A stretch of DNA of 64,000 nt from Silene latifolia. Taxonomy: Eukaryota; Streptophyta; Magnoliopsida; Caryophyllales; Caryophyllaceae. Each line of letters begins with the position of its first letter. Position 1 is the stretch's first letter. The stretch lies in assembly GCF_048544455.1 (NCBI RefSeq), contig NC_133529.1, positions 48,027,456 through 48,091,455 of the forward strand, read 5' to 3'. The notes below the pieces were generated by a model. That model did not search any database, had not been told where the DNA came from, and saw nothing but the letters and a program-made list of their open reading frames with translations. This document shows, piece by piece, positions 1 to 11,343 of the stretch. The position numbers were made by a program, and so were the translations under genes.

Positions 1-1005
1 CATGGCATTAACATGATGCTTCGGTGATTTTGAGACTTCTTCAAGTCTAGCCATTGCTTTCTCAAACTTCAAGTTGATAGTATCGATATGGGAGCTAAGT
101 TGAGCACCTAATTGAGTAACGGCGTCCACTTCGTGCTTTCCTCTCCTAGTAGCCTTGCGAGGCCTACTATATTGTGAGTTGTGGATTGCCATCTCTTCAA
201 TTTTGCTCCAAGTTTGGTTGTCATCAACCTCGGTGAACATCCCATTCGATCCCATATTAAGGATATTTCTTGAATCTTCATAAAGACCATTCAAAAATTG
301 TTGTACCAAGAACCATTCGCTAAGTCCATGGTGAGGACATGAGCGACAAATTCCCTTGAATCGCTCCCAAGCTTCATACCAAGATTCTTCATCCCTTTGC
401 TTAAAACCCGTAATTTGAGCTCTTAGCATGTTAGTCTTTTCCGGTGGATAGAACTTTTTGTAGAAAGCTAGAGCCAACTTCTTCCAAGAATCAATTCCGA
501 GAGTAGCCTTATCAAGGCTTTTCAACCATTGTTTGGCGGTGCCAATTAGAGAAAAAGGAAATAAGACCCATCGAATTTGGTCTTGAGTTTCACCGGTTTG
601 TGAAATCGCATCACAATAGTCACAAAAAGCCTCCATATGAGAATGAGGGTCTTCACTAGGCATCCCCCCAAATTGGCTTCTTTCAACTAATTGGATAAAT
701 GCGGATTTGGCAATAAAATTTCCGGTTAGATGTTGTGGTGTGGGAGTACCATTGGGTAGGTTCTCCTCGGTGGGTATGGAATGTGATGAAAACTTAGGCA
801 TTGTGGGTTGATTTTGTGGTTTATTTTGTGTTGGGTTCTCCTCACCTTCTCTTGCAAAAGGGTTGATGAACTCAATAGTTAGTTGAATATCTACAACCTC
901 ACTAATACCTCTCAAATTTCTCCTAGCAAGTCTTCTACTGGTTGTCAAAGTTCTTTCAATTTCACGATCAAAAGGTAACAAATCACCTTGTGACCTTCTA
1001 GACAT
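1..1005 (-). CDS. gag: Athila-like gag, N-terminal 335 codons
   Basis: Capsid/nucleocapsid precursor of A1. Reading the minus strand from the ATG at 1005, the frame stays open for 335 codons to the window edge with no stop. It aligns along its length with A2 gag (6818 onward), with small in-frame differences near codons 60-70. The central part has the plant gag signature: a tryptophan-rich capsid core (QWLKSLDK, EAWERFKG) and a CPHHGLSEWFLVQQF segment. The zinc knuckle present in A2 gag lies beyond the edge. The start matches A2, 100-odd bases downstream of the PBS. An open frame suggests A1 decayed less than its neighbours or is younger. Lineage assignment is from family resemblance. Confidence 0.82.
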   Translation of the reverse strand, partial: MSRRSQGDLLPFDREIERTLTTSRRLARRNLRGISEVVDIQLTIEFINPFAREGEENPTQNKPQNQPTMPKFSSHSIPTEENLPNGTPTPQHLTGNFIAKSAFIQLVERSQFGGMPSEDPHSHMEAFCDYCDAISQTGETQDQIRWVLFPFSLIGTAKQWLKSLDKATLGIDSWKKLALAFYKKFYPPEKTNMLRAQITGFKQRDEESWYEAWERFKGICRSCPHHGLSEWFLVQQFLNGLYEDSRNILNMGSNGMFTEVDDNQTWSKIEEMAIHNSQYSRPRKATRRGKHEVDAVTQLGAQLSSHIDTINLKFEKAMARLEEVSKSPKHHVNAM

Positions 1006-1125
1006 GCAAAATATCAAACAACTCGAAAACAATTAGAACAAACCTTGAGGAGTTTTACTTCCCCAAGGCAAAGAAAGACACAACTAATAACAATATAAGA
1101 AAATCTAAATCAAGTTAACACCGTC

Positions 1126-1143
1126 CCCGGCAACGACGCCATT
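1126..1143 (-). other. Primer-binding site, tRNA-Asp type
   Basis: The minus strand reads TGGCGTCGTTGCCGGGGA four bases after the LTR end. It differs by one base from the A2 site, which matches the 3' end of plant tRNA-Asp. Its position between LTR and gag fixes orientation and marks this LTR as the 5' LTR. Confidence 0.85.
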
Positions 1144-2209
1144 TTGATATGGGACAAGAGTTGGTCGTCACACGTCCAATCAAACACAATTTATAGCTTC
1201 ACAAACAACTCTACAATTAGTAAAGAGGCAAGTAAAGGTCAGATCCCAAGGGACGGGAATTGAGATGAGATTTCTATTGCAACTAGTGGTGTCTTAGGGG
1301 TGTCACAATTTGGGTTGATGTAGAAGGTCACTAAACTAAATAGCAATGAAAGTAAACAAGCAAGATGAATTAAAAGGGTTGTAAACAAATGATTAAAAGC
1401 ACTAGGGTGTCATGGGGTCATAGGGGAATCATGGGAATTGATCATACAAACATGTTCTCAAATTATAAGCGAGCAATTATTGTTGTGATGGATTGAGTTG
1501 GGTTATATTTTACAATCCTAGGAAAGTTTGGGTCCCGGAGCCGAATCGATTAGATTGTACAACACCTACAAGTCGACTTAGTCTTCCCTACTCAACAACA
1601 TGCATGGTCTAATGAGACTCGAGTTGGTTTATGTCTTACAAGTCTTATTGAAAAGATAGGTGATGGGTAAAAAATGCAAGGATTCATAGGCTCGCATTTC
1701 ATCAAACATAACATGTGCATGAGTTGAGATCAAAACAAGCAAGCAAATAAACCATGAAAGCATATTAATTTAAGCATGAATCATTCCCCATGTTGGTTTC
1801 CCCTAATTACCCATTAACCCTAGCTAGGTGACTACTCACTCATTATCATGTTGATCATGCTAGCAAGGTTGTCAATCATACCAACAAAGTAAAACATGAT
1901 GAATAAATGAAAGTAATTAACAATAATTAAAAAGGGATTAAGAGAATTATACCTACTAATGATCCAATAATAAAGCAAAGATAAAAGAAGTAGTTGATGC
2001 TTGATTGAGAGGTTGTCAATCTCCCAATAATAACCCAAATAATCTTCAATTACCCAAAATAAAGGATGAACAAAAGAGAGATTAAGGAAATAAAACTTGT
2101 ATTAGAACTTGATTAATTGTTGATTACAAAACTAAAGAGAGATTTGATTGATATTAACTACACTAAAGATTGCTAAGAAGAACATGCTCTTCTAATTAGA
2201 CTAATGGGG

Positions 2210-2217
2210 TATTTATA
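2210..2217 (-). promoter_or_regulatory. TATA box of A1 LTR
   Basis: TATAAATA on the minus strand, in the same place as the TATA boxes of both A2 LTRs. The GC-rich motif cluster begins about 150 bp upstream. Confidence 0.6.
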
Positions 2218-2364
2218 GTGGAAATTAGGTGGATGCATTAGGGTTAACTAAGGGCTAAACTAGTAATTACACTTTTTAGATTTGAGCAGGGAAACGCCGG
2301 TATTTTTCGAAGGAAGGGCATCTTTCACGGAGGCTTGAAGAAACGGATTTGTGCTGGACTGGAA

Positions 2365-2530
2365 TCCGAGCGTCTTAGGGTCGGGACGGCCGGATTTGTG
2401 AGTCTGGGCACGGGCGTCTTTGGGAGAAGACGGCCGTCTTCTGGGCTTGCTGCCCATGCGTCTTTCAAGGAAGACGCACGGATTGTGCTGTGGAGGACGG
2501 GCGGATTCAGGGCAATCCGCACGGATTGTT
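2365..2530 (-). repeat. Cluster of AATCCG / GACG(C/G) motifs in A1 U3
   Basis: Dense repeats built on AATCCG and GACGC (for example AATCCGAGCGTCTT, GACGGCCGTCTTC, GCGGATTCAGGGCAATCCGC), in both orientations. It lies where A2 LTRs carry the same motif type, although the exact copies differ. This implies turnover of motif number and order with conservation of theme and position. Confidence 0.6.
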
Positions 2531-2873
2531 CCTCAGCTTTGTTTCTTCTTCTTTTCTTCCCTTTTCTTCAAAAAATCCTTGGGGATTTCCTCTGGGATAC
2601 AAGGATCTTTCCTCAACATTGCCCATCTACTATAATAACTACAAAGGCCTTCTAATCTTGTCTCTCCTTGATGCTTGGTCATTGAATTCAATCAATTTAG
2701 TCTCGTTTTGCCATGAAAATTCAAGATTCTTACTCCTTTCCTACCAAGGGATCAAATCTCAAAGAATATGCAAAACAAAGAACTAAAGACAATAAATGGC
2801 CCAAATATGCACTAAAAAGCATGGGAACAAGGCTAATTCGGGGACTAAATATGCGCTAATTATGGTCACATCA

Positions 2874-4550
2874 GTATTCTGGAGAATGTATAAATATGCT
2901 AGGATCTGATCAGACTGTACAATAGACCTTCTTTCTCAGCAAGATGTATGTTCAAAATAGATCTCGAGAAGGCATATGACACAGTTAAATGGGAATTTGT
3001 AGATCAATTACTTGATGCCCTAAAGTTCCCTAATCAATTCAGGGAGATGATCATGGAGTGTGTCACTACTGCCACTTTTACCCTTTCTCTTAATGGTGAA
3101 AATTTTGGTTTTTTTTATAGGAAGCGGGGACTGAGGCATGGGGACCCCCTATCCCCTTTACTTTTTATAGTTTGCATGGATTACCTCACAAGGACTATGA
3201 CATATACAGCAGGGCAAAAGAGGTTTCAAATTTCATCCTTTATGCAAGGAATTAAAGCTTAATAATCTGATGTTTGCAGATGATGTGCTTATGTTCAGTA
3301 AAGGTGATTCTCCATCTATGATCCTTATCCTAAAGGCTTTAAATACTTTTTCAAAAACCGCTGGCCTTAAGGTAAGTCCATCAAAATCCAATGCTTAATT
3401 CAATAGGGTGTCATATAACTTAAAAAGGGAGATCCTATGTGTTTCTGGGTTCAAGGAAGGCACACTTCCTTTTAAGTACCTTGGTATGCCATTTCAAACT
3501 ACAATACTCTGGAAGAAGGATTGTAACAGTCTGATTTATAAAGTGTGCAATAAAATTCATGGTATTGGGACATGGAAGCTATCTTATGCTGGGAGGCTAG
3601 TTGTAATCAAATCAGTCATAACCACCTTGCATTCTTACTGGGCTTCTGTCTTTATACTACCTAAAGGAGTTATCAAAAAAATTGAAGCTATGTGTCGAAA
3701 TTTCATGTGGGAAGGTAGTATTGATTTTAAGATAGTGCCTCTAGTATCTTGCGATACTATTTGAAAACCAAAGGAAGGGGTTTGGGTTTAAAAGATCAAG
3801 TCCTTTGGAACAAAGCCTTGGTGGGCAAACTAGTTAATTGGATAGCTGAAAAAAAAAGTCTTTGGGAAAAATGGGTTCATCAACTATATTTAGAAAATAG
3901 AAATTGGCTAGACTATTCTCCTAGCTATGAATCAAGTTGGGCTTGGAGGAAGATCTGTAAAATGAAAGATGAGTTGGCTGCTGCTTATTCAAATGGTCAG
4001 TGGTGCTTTCAGGACAGGGGCTACTCAACGTCTGGGGGCTACAAGTGGATCAGGGAGCCAAGTCCTACAATCAGATGGAACAAAATGGTGTGGAATACCT
4101 GGGTCATACCAAAACATGTCATTTTCACCTGGATAATTTTCAATGAATCCCTAAATACTAAGGCCAAGTGACAAAGAATAGGGGATTGTGAGAAGGACAT
4201 TTATTGCCTCTGTGCTAATGGAGATGAAACTCAAGATCATTTATTCTCACATTGCGCATATAGTAAGAAAATACTCCAGGAAATCAATTTTTAAATGGGT
4301 TTGAACATACCTTGTGTCAAGCCGTTGGACTGGTGTATGAGGCGAAGAGGATCAAAACTCAGGCGCGGTCTTCAATACATGGTGGTAGCTGTAGCGATGT
4401 ACCAAATTTTATTTCAACGAAATAAGGCTCGTTTAGAGGTGGGTAATTGAAGGACCAAAGTGGGTGGTGAGGAGCATAAAGAAAGATATCAAAATAAGGG
4501 TAGAAGGGAGATTAAGGCTCCCAATAGTTTCTGGAGACCAGATCTGGCTT
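2874..4550 (+). pseudogene. LINE-L1 ORF2 reverse transcriptase / zf-RVT remnant
   Basis: Encoded the LINE reverse transcriptase. Visible in order: an RT palm segment (KIDLEKAYDTVKW, 2951-2989), RHGDPLSPLLF (about 3136-3168), the catalytic FADD motif (about 3277-3288), a KYLGMPF segment (about 3472-3492), and a C-terminal tryptophan-rich zf-RVT-like region (about 3900-4260) with C-x-C and H-x3-H-like residues. At least one frameshift and several stops (for example after 3262, 3764 and 4171) break it, so it cannot make a full protein. The order and motifs are typical of plant L1 ORF2. The 5' endonuclease portion is absent here. Confidence 0.85.
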
Positions 4551-4881
4551 GAGAGGCGTTTCAATTAAAGAAATACTGAAGCCAGCGGTGTTGCTGTTTG
4601 ACGGGGATCATGTTTTGGGATGTTGGTTAAGGTTGGTGAGGTGTGAAGGAAAGGGAGATGCAGGAATAGAGGAAGACGATGAGTTTGTGGTTGTCCATCT
4701 TACTTTTTTCAAGTCTTGTTCTATCGTTGTTTTGTTTTTAGACCACCTATTTTGTTGGTCTAGGTAAGAGGGCAAGCGAGACACTTCACCTCTATGGAAA
4801 AGTGACTTGGTCCCTTATGTAAATGACTTAGTATTTTGATCTTTTTTCTTATACAATAATAACATTTAACTAAAAAAAAAC
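2874..4881 (+). mobile_element. LINE-L1 retrotransposon, 5'-interrupted and decayed
   Basis: Non-LTR retrotransposon remnant: reverse transcriptase and C-terminal domains in order, then a 3' untranslated stretch ending in an A-rich tail (4873-4881). LINE coding sequence starts directly at the A1 border, so its 5' half should lie on the far side of A1. No target-site duplication can be checked. Confidence 0.85.
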
Positions 4882-5292
4882 TTTAAAGAAATTACCAACA
4901 AAAATTGACAGGAACATGAAATTGAACTTTAAAGAAATTAGTAACTGATGTGACCATAATTTGAGCATATTTAGTCCCCGAATTAGCCTCGTTCCCATGC
5001 TTTTTAGTGCATATTTGGGTCATTTATTGTCTTTAGTCCTTTGTTTTGCATATTCTTTGAGGTTTTGTTTCCTTGGTAGGAAAGGAGTGCAAACCTTGCA
5101 TTTTCATGGCAAAATAGAGCTAAATTGATTGAATTCAATGACCAAGCATCAAAGAGAAGTCAAGACTAGAAGGCCTTTGTACATACTATAGTAGATGGGC
5201 AATGATGAGAAAAGATCCTTGCATCCCCGAAGAAATCCTCAAGGATTATATGAAGAAAAATGAAGAAAAGAAGAAGGAAAGAAGCTGACAGA

Positions 5293-5513
5293 CAATCCGA
5301 GCGGATTGCCCACAATCCGCCCGTCAAGCACATGCAATCCGAGCGTCTTCCTCAGCTGGACGCCCGTCCAGAACCGCCACAATCCGCCCGTCTCGTGCCC
5401 TGGACGCTCGGATTGTGTGACAGCTAATCCGTCTTCTACTTGTTTAATGAAGGATGCGCATATTTTTCTAAGACCGGCGAAAAGGAGACCGGAGTCTCTC
5501 TCGAGACCGGCGA
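5293..5513 (+). repeat. U3 motif clusters: AATCCG/GACGC and GACCGG
   Basis: 5293-5437 contains about ten copies of AATCCG(C/A)(C/G)CGTC-like units in both orientations (AATCCGAGCG, AATCCGCCCGTC, GACGCTCGGATT). A second cluster at 5471-5513 has GACCGGCGA / GACCGGAG three times. Together they fill the 290 to 65 bp upstream of the TATA box. The other LTR carries the same clusters at 22859-23003 and just after. Confidence 0.75.
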
Positions 5514-5578
5514 TTCCTCAAGGACTTAATCGTCATTTAAGCCCTTAGTAAACCCTAATTTATGTACCTAATCCCCAC

Positions 5579-5586
5579 TATAAATA
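5579..5586 (+). promoter_or_regulatory. TATA box of A2 5' LTR
   Basis: TATAAATA followed by CCC, conserved in the 3' LTR (23145-23152) and in A1. It lies 65-140 bp downstream of the motif clusters; transcription of the element should start about 30 bp further on. Confidence 0.6.
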
Positions 5587-6681
5587 CCCATTAGTCTAAT
5601 TAGCTAGACATGTTCTTCTTAGCAATCTTTAGTGTAGTTAATATCAATCAAATCTCTCTTTAATCTTGTAATCAACTTGTAATCAAGTCTTAATACAAAT
5701 CTCATTTCCTTAATCTCTTTTTGTTCATCTTTCATTTTGGGTAATTGAAGATTATTTGGGTTATTATTGGGAGATTGACAACCTTCCAATCAATCATCAA
5801 GTACTTCTATTATTCTTTGCTTTATTATTGGAATCATTAGTAGGTATAATTCTCTTAATCCCTTTTTAATTATTGTTAATTGTCTTCATTTATTCATCAT
5901 GTTTCACTTTGTTGGTATGATTGACAACCTTGCTAGCATGTTCAACATGATAATGAGTGAGTAGTTTCCTTAGCTAGGGTTAATGGGTAATTAGGGAAAA
6001 CCAACATGGGGGATGATTCATGCTTAAATTAATATGTTTTCGTAGTTGATTTGCTTGCTTGTTGTGATCTCAACTCATGCACATGTTATGTTTGATGAAA
6101 TGTGAGCCTATGAATCCTTGCATTTTTTACCCATCACCTATCTTTTCAATGAGACTTGTAAGACATAAACCAACTTGAGTCTCATTAGACCATACATGTA
6201 GTTGAGTAGGGAAGACTAAGTCGACTTGTAGGTGTTGTGCAATCTAATCGATTCGGCTCCGGGACCCAAACTTTCCTAGGATTGTAAGATATAAACCAAC
6301 TCGATCCATCACAACAATAATTGCTTGCTTATAATTTGAGAATATGTTTGTATGATCAATTCCCATGAATCCCCTATGACCCCATGACACCCTAGTGCCT
6401 TTTATCAATTGTTTACACCCCTTTTTAATCATCTTGCTTATTTACTTTTATTGCTATTTCGTTTAGTGATCTTCTATTCAAACCCCAAATTGTGACACCC
6501 CTAGACAACGCTAGTTGCAATTGAAAATCTCATCTCAATTCCCGTCCCTTGGGATCCGACCTTTACTTGCCTCTTTACTAATTGTAGAGTTGTTTGTGAA
6601 GTTATAAATTGTGTTTTGGTCTAGGTGCTCCTAACGACAAGTACCGAAAACTAAACCCTCCTAAGAGGTCACGACCAAAAA

Positions 6682-6699
6682 TGGCGCCGTTGCCGGGGA
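6682..6699 (+). other. Primer-binding site, tRNA-Asp
   Basis: TGGCGCCGTTGCCGGGGA, four bases after the LTR end, complementary to the last 18 bases of plant tRNA-Asp (ending CGGCAACGGCGCCA). This PBS is common in Athila/Tat elements. Confidence 0.92.
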
Positions 6700-6817
6700 T
6701 GGTGTTAACTTGATTTAGATTTTCTTAGATTGTTATTAGTTGTGTCTTTCTTTGCCTTGGGGAAGTAAAACTCCTCAAGGTTTGTTCTAATTGTTTTCAA
6801 GTTGTTTGATATTTTTC

Positions 6818-8253
6818 ATGTCTAGAAGATCACAAGGTAACTTGTTACCCTTTGATCACGAAATTGAAAGGACTTTGACAAACAATAGAAGACTTGCTAG
6901 AAGAACTTTGAGAGGTATTGGTGAGGTTATTCAACCAAACACTATTGAGTTCATCAACCCTTTTGCAAGAGAAGGTGAGGAGAACCCAACACAAAATCAA
7001 CCCACAATGCCTAAATTTTCATCACATTCCGTACCAACCGAGGAGAACCTACCCAATGGTACTCCCACACCACAACACTTAACCGGAAATTTCATTGGCA
7101 AATCCGCATTTATCCAATTAGTCGAAAGAAGCCAATTTTGGGGGATGCCTAGTGAAGACCCTCACTCTCACATGGAGGCTTTTTGTGACTATTGTGATGC
7201 GATCTCACAAACCGGTGTAACTCAAGACCAAATTCGATGGGTCTTATTTCCTTTTTCTCTAATTGGCACCGCAAAACAATGGTTGAAAGGCCTTGATAAG
7301 GCTACTCTCGGAATTGATTCTTGGAAGAAATTGGCTCTAGCTTTCTACAAAAAGTTCTACCCACCGGAAAAGACTAACATGCTAAGAGCTCAAATCACGG
7401 GCTTTAAGCAAAGAGATGAAGAATCTTTGTATGAAGCTTGGGAGCGAATCAAGGGAATTTGTCGCTCATGTCCTCATCATGGACTTAGCGAGTGGTTCTT
7501 GGTACAACAATTTTGGAACGGTCTTTATGAAGACTCAAGAAACATTCTCAACATGGGATCAAATGGTATGTTCACCGAAGTTGACGACAATCAAACTTGG
7601 AACAAGATTGAGGAAATGGTGGTCCATAATTCACAATATAGTAGACCTCGCAAGGCTACTAGAGGAGGAAAGCATGAAGTGGACTCCATTACTCAATTGG
7701 GTGCTCAACTTAGTTCTCATATTGATACCATAAATTTGAAGTTTGAAAAAGCTATGGCTAAACTTGAAGAAGCCTCAAAATCACCAAAGCATCATGTCAA
7801 TGCCATGACGGCATCTTCATCAATCCCAAGTGAGATATGTGAGAATTGTGGAACTTTGGTACATGACCAAAGTGAATGTAGGGGAACAAATGAACAAGTG
7901 AATGCTTTTCAAGCATACAAGAGTGGTACCCCTTACTCCAACTATTACAATGAAAACACCAAATTCCACCCAAATCTCTCATACAAAAGCCAAAATATTC
8001 AAAACCCTCAACCAACATACACCCCACCTACAATGAGAAACCAAAATCAAAGACCCTTTTACAACCAAAACCAAGGTTACCAAAATCAAACTCCATAGAA
8101 TCAACAAAATGACCAAGGTTTTGATGTTCAAAAAGCGGTCCTCCAAATGCAAAAGAATCAACAAGAGTTTTTCACTCAAATGCAAAAGGATAGTCAAGCA
8201 AAGGAAATCACCATCAACAACATCCTAGCCCACACCAAAATGTTGGAAACCCA
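6818..8253 (+). CDS. gag: Athila-like gag (split by nested chromovirus)
   Basis: Capsid/nucleocapsid precursor. The ATG at 6818 is chosen because it matches the A1 gag start. 426 codons run to a TAG at 8096-8098; the same frame then continues with recognisable Gln-rich sequence to 8253, where the chromovirus is inserted, and resumes at 16564 into protease. Features: capsid core around residues 90-250 (QWLKGLDKATLG, CPHHGLSEWFLVQQF), a CCHC zinc knuckle C-x2-C-x4-H-x4-C at 7838-7879 (residues about 341-354), then an Asn/Gln/Tyr/Pro-rich tail. The TAG just before the insertion may be a decay mutation. I infer one original gag-protease frame, broken by one stop and one insertion. Confidence 0.87.
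8249..8253 (+). other. Target-site duplication ACCCA (left copy)
   Basis: ACCCA lies immediately left of the nested element and is repeated at 16559-16563 immediately right of it. The 5-bp duplication proves a single insertion event into A2 gag-protease. Confidence 0.9.
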
Positions 8254-9601
8254 TGTAACACCCCCATACTCCAAGTGCCTTACCAGGACCACTCAGGTAT
8301 GAAGACATTACCATCTCGGTTGCCCGAGGTATGATAATCAAATAAACAATGAAGAAACAACGTTTAATTATAAATACTTAGCGAAGACTTACAATTATCA
8401 AAACCAAACCAAAAGTACGATACATGTTCTCAAACTGACTGTTCTAACTGAAATGTAAATAACTAATAAGCTACAGCGGAAGACTCCTATCATCATGTCG
8501 TGGCCATCCCAGCTATCCCAGTACTCATCTCAATACCTGCTCAATATCTGCTCACCATCCCCGAATGGATCACCGCAGGTTTACAAAACAACACCGGGGT
8601 CAGTACTAATCACACAATTCAATATATACCAACAACAAGATAAACAGACAGCTTAACTGTCACACACACACAATCACGCCAAATCCAATCATCTCAATCA
8701 CTGACTGTCCACTGGACCAGCCCTGCCAGTGGGGGACCGCAGCCGTACCCACCAAATCCCCGCTCCACATAGTGAGCGATAACCCTGTCCATTAATGTGC
8801 ACATCCCTTCTGTGGCGGGTTCCACAGAAGGCGAAACTAGGGCGTGAAGTCACTCCCGCAAGTGACCCCACTCAGCCGAGGACACGCCTCAAGAACCACA
8901 GACAGCAGTTACAATCACAATCACAATCACAACCGTCACAATACAATTATTACATCAACAATTAATCTCAACACATCAACCAATATCCCATTATGGGACT
9001 AATACTGAGTAGGAAATCCTACCTGGTAAGCACACAATCAGACGGTCTCTACTGCTGAATCAAAAAGCTTCTTCTATGAACCCTCCTCCTATCATACAAC
9101 ACATAAAGGCTACCAAATCACATACTACACATAAAACCCCCAAATCTCTAAATTAGGGTTTAACCAAATCAAAGGAAAGACAATGAAAAGGGTACATAGA
9201 TCTTACCCTCGACGCAAGGAACTCAACGGTATAATCAATGCTAAGAACTGACCTTCCAAACTCCGGGGATTGCTAATAATGCGATTAAGAAGATGAACTT
9301 GCTTGCTTTCTCTCTTAAACAGTAATTTAGGTTTTGCAAAAGTGATTTAGAATAATGACGACAAAGCTTATATACCTTAATCGCATATTTAACAAAACTC
9401 GAGAAAATTCCCGTAAAAAGGCTACTCGATCGAGTACCCAAGGATACTCGATCGAGTACCCCCTACTCGATCAGTACCCCGGACTACTCGATCGAGTACC
9501 CAACAGGTCAGAAACTTTTCTTAAACGCAACTTACCCTTACTCGACAGAGTAAGGCCTACTCGATAGAGTACCCCAAGACTTATAAATATGGAGTATTAC
9601 A
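8254..9601 (-). repeat. 3' LTR of nested chromovirus
   Basis: 1,348 bp. On the minus strand it starts TGTAATACTCC and ends GGTGTTACA. Next to its U3 end is the polypurine tract, which marks it as the 3' LTR. It carries the TACTCGATCGAGTA cluster at 9422-9575, a minus-strand TATA box TATATAAGC at 9366-9374, and a short CAATCA tandem tract near 8909-8930. Confidence 0.92.
9422..9575 (-). repeat. TACTCGATCGAGTA palindrome cluster (3' LTR U3)
   Basis: Three clear copies of the 14-bp palindrome TACTCGATCGAGTA, mostly followed by CCC, plus variants with one or two changes (CTCGATCAGTA, CTCGACAGAGTA, CTCGATAGAGTA). It lies about 50 bp upstream of the minus-strand TATA box. The same cluster is at 16381-16530 in the 5' LTR. 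Confidence 0.9.
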
Positions 9602-9620
9602 GTCTTCCCTCCTTAAAAGG
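9602..9620 (-). other. Polypurine tract of nested chromovirus
   Basis: Minus strand AAGGAGGGAAGA (9614-9603) directly before the 3' LTR start, the site where plus-strand DNA synthesis would be primed. Confidence 0.8.
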
Positions 9621-9821
9621 AACTTCGTCCCCGAAGTTCAAACTACTACTAAACAAAGGTACTCCCATAACATTCCCGACTCAACAACCATACAAAATTC
9701 AACATAAAACATGTTACTAACCCAACTCATCCAGACAAACATCCCAACACAACATATAAAAGGGGTATAAAACTCTTAAAACTGTTCGCGATCATCTCCT
9801 ACCCCCCTAAAAGAAACAAGG

Positions 9822-11343
9822 TTACTTCCCCGTAACCATACATACCTGATCAAAAAGGAAAGGGTAACGCTCTTTCATAGCCTCCTCTGGCTCCCATGTA
9901 GCTTCCTCGGTCTCGTGGTTAGACCAAAGGATCTTGAGCAGAACTGTCTCACCACTCCTAATCTTTCTAACCTTTCGGTCTAGAATCTGTTTAGGCACCT
10001 CAAGATATGATAAGGACTCATCTAGCTCTAAGTTCTCGGCCTCTAACACATGTGACGGGTCACTCACATACTTCCGCAGCTGCGATACATGAAACACATT
10101 ATGCACTCTCTCTAATGCAGCAGGTAAAGCCAGACGATAAGCAACCTCTCCAACTCGCTCTAAGATCTCATAAGGACCGATAAACTTCTGACTTAGCTTG
10201 CCTTTCTTCCCAAATCTCATAACCCCACGCATAGGAGACACTTTCAGAAGAACCTTATCCCCAACCTGAAACTCTATATCCCGGCGATGTAGATCTGCAT
10301 AACTCTTTTGTCGATCCTGAGCTGCTCTCATCCTTTCCCTGATCATCTTAATCTGTTCCACCATCTACGGTCCTAAAACCACTTTGCCTCAAAGACTATC
10401 GTCCCAACAGATTGGACTCCTACATCTTCTCCCATACAAAGCCTCAAAAGGTGCCATACCAATACTAGTGTGATAGCTGTTATTGTAAGAAAATTCTATC
10501 AAGTCCAACCTCTGCTCCCAGCTACCACCAAAATCCATCACACAAGCTCGCAACATATCCTCAAGAGTCTTAATTGTTCTCTCGTCTGCCTGTCGTCGCG
10601 AGAATGAAATCTTTGTACTCATCTTCAAAGTTGTTCCCAACGATTCTGCAACTCTTTCCAAAACCTCGATATAAATCTCGCATCTCTGTCGGACACTATG
10701 TCCTTAGGGACTCCATGTAACTTAAGCACGTTCTTTCGATAGGCCATAGCCAATTGTGCCTTAGTCCATGTATCTTTCATTGGAACAAAGTGGTGACTTG
10801 GTCGGTCGATCCACTATTACCCAAATCATGTTGTTACCTTGTTGACTCTTTGGCAAAACCACGATAAAATCCATGGAAATGGATTCCCACTTCCACTCAG
10901 GTACCTCTAAAGACTGAATCTTACCTTGTGGTCGTCATTGTTCCCCTTTAACTCTCTGGCATGTCAAACAACGGGACACAAACTCAGTCTCTTTCTTCAT
11001 CCCAGGCCACCAAAACGTTTTCTTCAAATCCTTGTATAGCTTGTCACCACCGGATGTCTTGAATAAGGTGTACAATGTGCCTCTGTCATGATAGTCATTT
11101 TCAACTCCTCATCATTAGGAACACACCACCTACCATCAAACCTCAAACTACCATCTCTATGAATAGAAAACCGGGACTTTGTCCCTTTCTCTACTCCGAC
11201 TCTCCACTCCACTATCTTAGGATCCAACGCCGCTTACCTCGAATATCATCATAAAACTCCATTTTGTCTTTGTCATATCACCCATGGCATCTCCTTTCGC
11301 ATCATATGTATCCCAAAGCTCGCTACCTCATCTCTCGGCCTCA
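9822..11343 (-). pseudogene. Chromovirus integrase with chromodomain-like C-terminus, frameshifted
   Basis: Would integrate the element's cDNA. Pieces in order on the minus strand: an N-terminal part (around 11227-11024), a core region (about 10890-10690), a core-end/GPY-linker part with FSYNNSYHTSIGMAPFEALYG (10661-10389), and an uninterrupted 180-codon C-terminus (10364-9822). The last contains the GPY-type module (KGKLSQKFIGPYEILERVG), the HVSQLRKYV segment and a chromodomain-like end (VLLKILWSNHETEEATWEPE). The EEATWE motif is typical of Tekay/Del chromoviruses, whose chromodomain may direct insertion. At least two frameshifts or stops separate the pieces. Confidence 0.85.

Larger units (their letters stand above)
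1..2873 (-). mobile_element. Athila-like Ty3/Gypsy element A1 (5' part, cut by window edge)
   Basis: A minus-strand LTR retrotransposon whose 5' LTR (1148-2873), tRNA-Asp-type primer-binding site (1126-1143) and gag (1005 down to 1) are visible; protease and everything downstream lie beyond the left edge. The LTR begins TGATGTGACC on the minus strand, as in element A2, and gag is clearly homologous to A2 gag, so the two belong to one family, although the LTRs have diverged. On the right it abuts LINE coding sequence with no gap, so A1 apparently inserted into the LINE. The target-site duplication cannot be tested because the other end is outside the window. Confidence 0.85.
1148..2873 (-). 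repeat. 5' LTR of A1 (about 1.73 kb)
   Basis: On the minus strand it starts TGATGTGACC (at 2873) and ends in CA (at 1148). Length and internal order match the A2 LTRs (1,732-1,733 bp): U3, a cluster of short GC-rich motifs at 2365-2530, a TATA box at 2210-2217, then R/U5 with the same long conserved blocks. It is visibly diverged from the A2 copies, especially in the motif cluster. Confidence 0.85.
4946..6677 (+). repeat. 5' LTR of A2
   Basis: Starts TGATGTGACC and ends CACGACCA. It is nearly the same as 22512-24244, with scattered single-base differences (for example in the motif cluster: CCCGTCAAGC against CCCGTCCAGC), so the insertion is not very recent. It holds a GC-rich motif cluster (5293-5437), a second GACCGG triplet (5471-5513) and a TATA box (5579). 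Confidence 0.92.
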
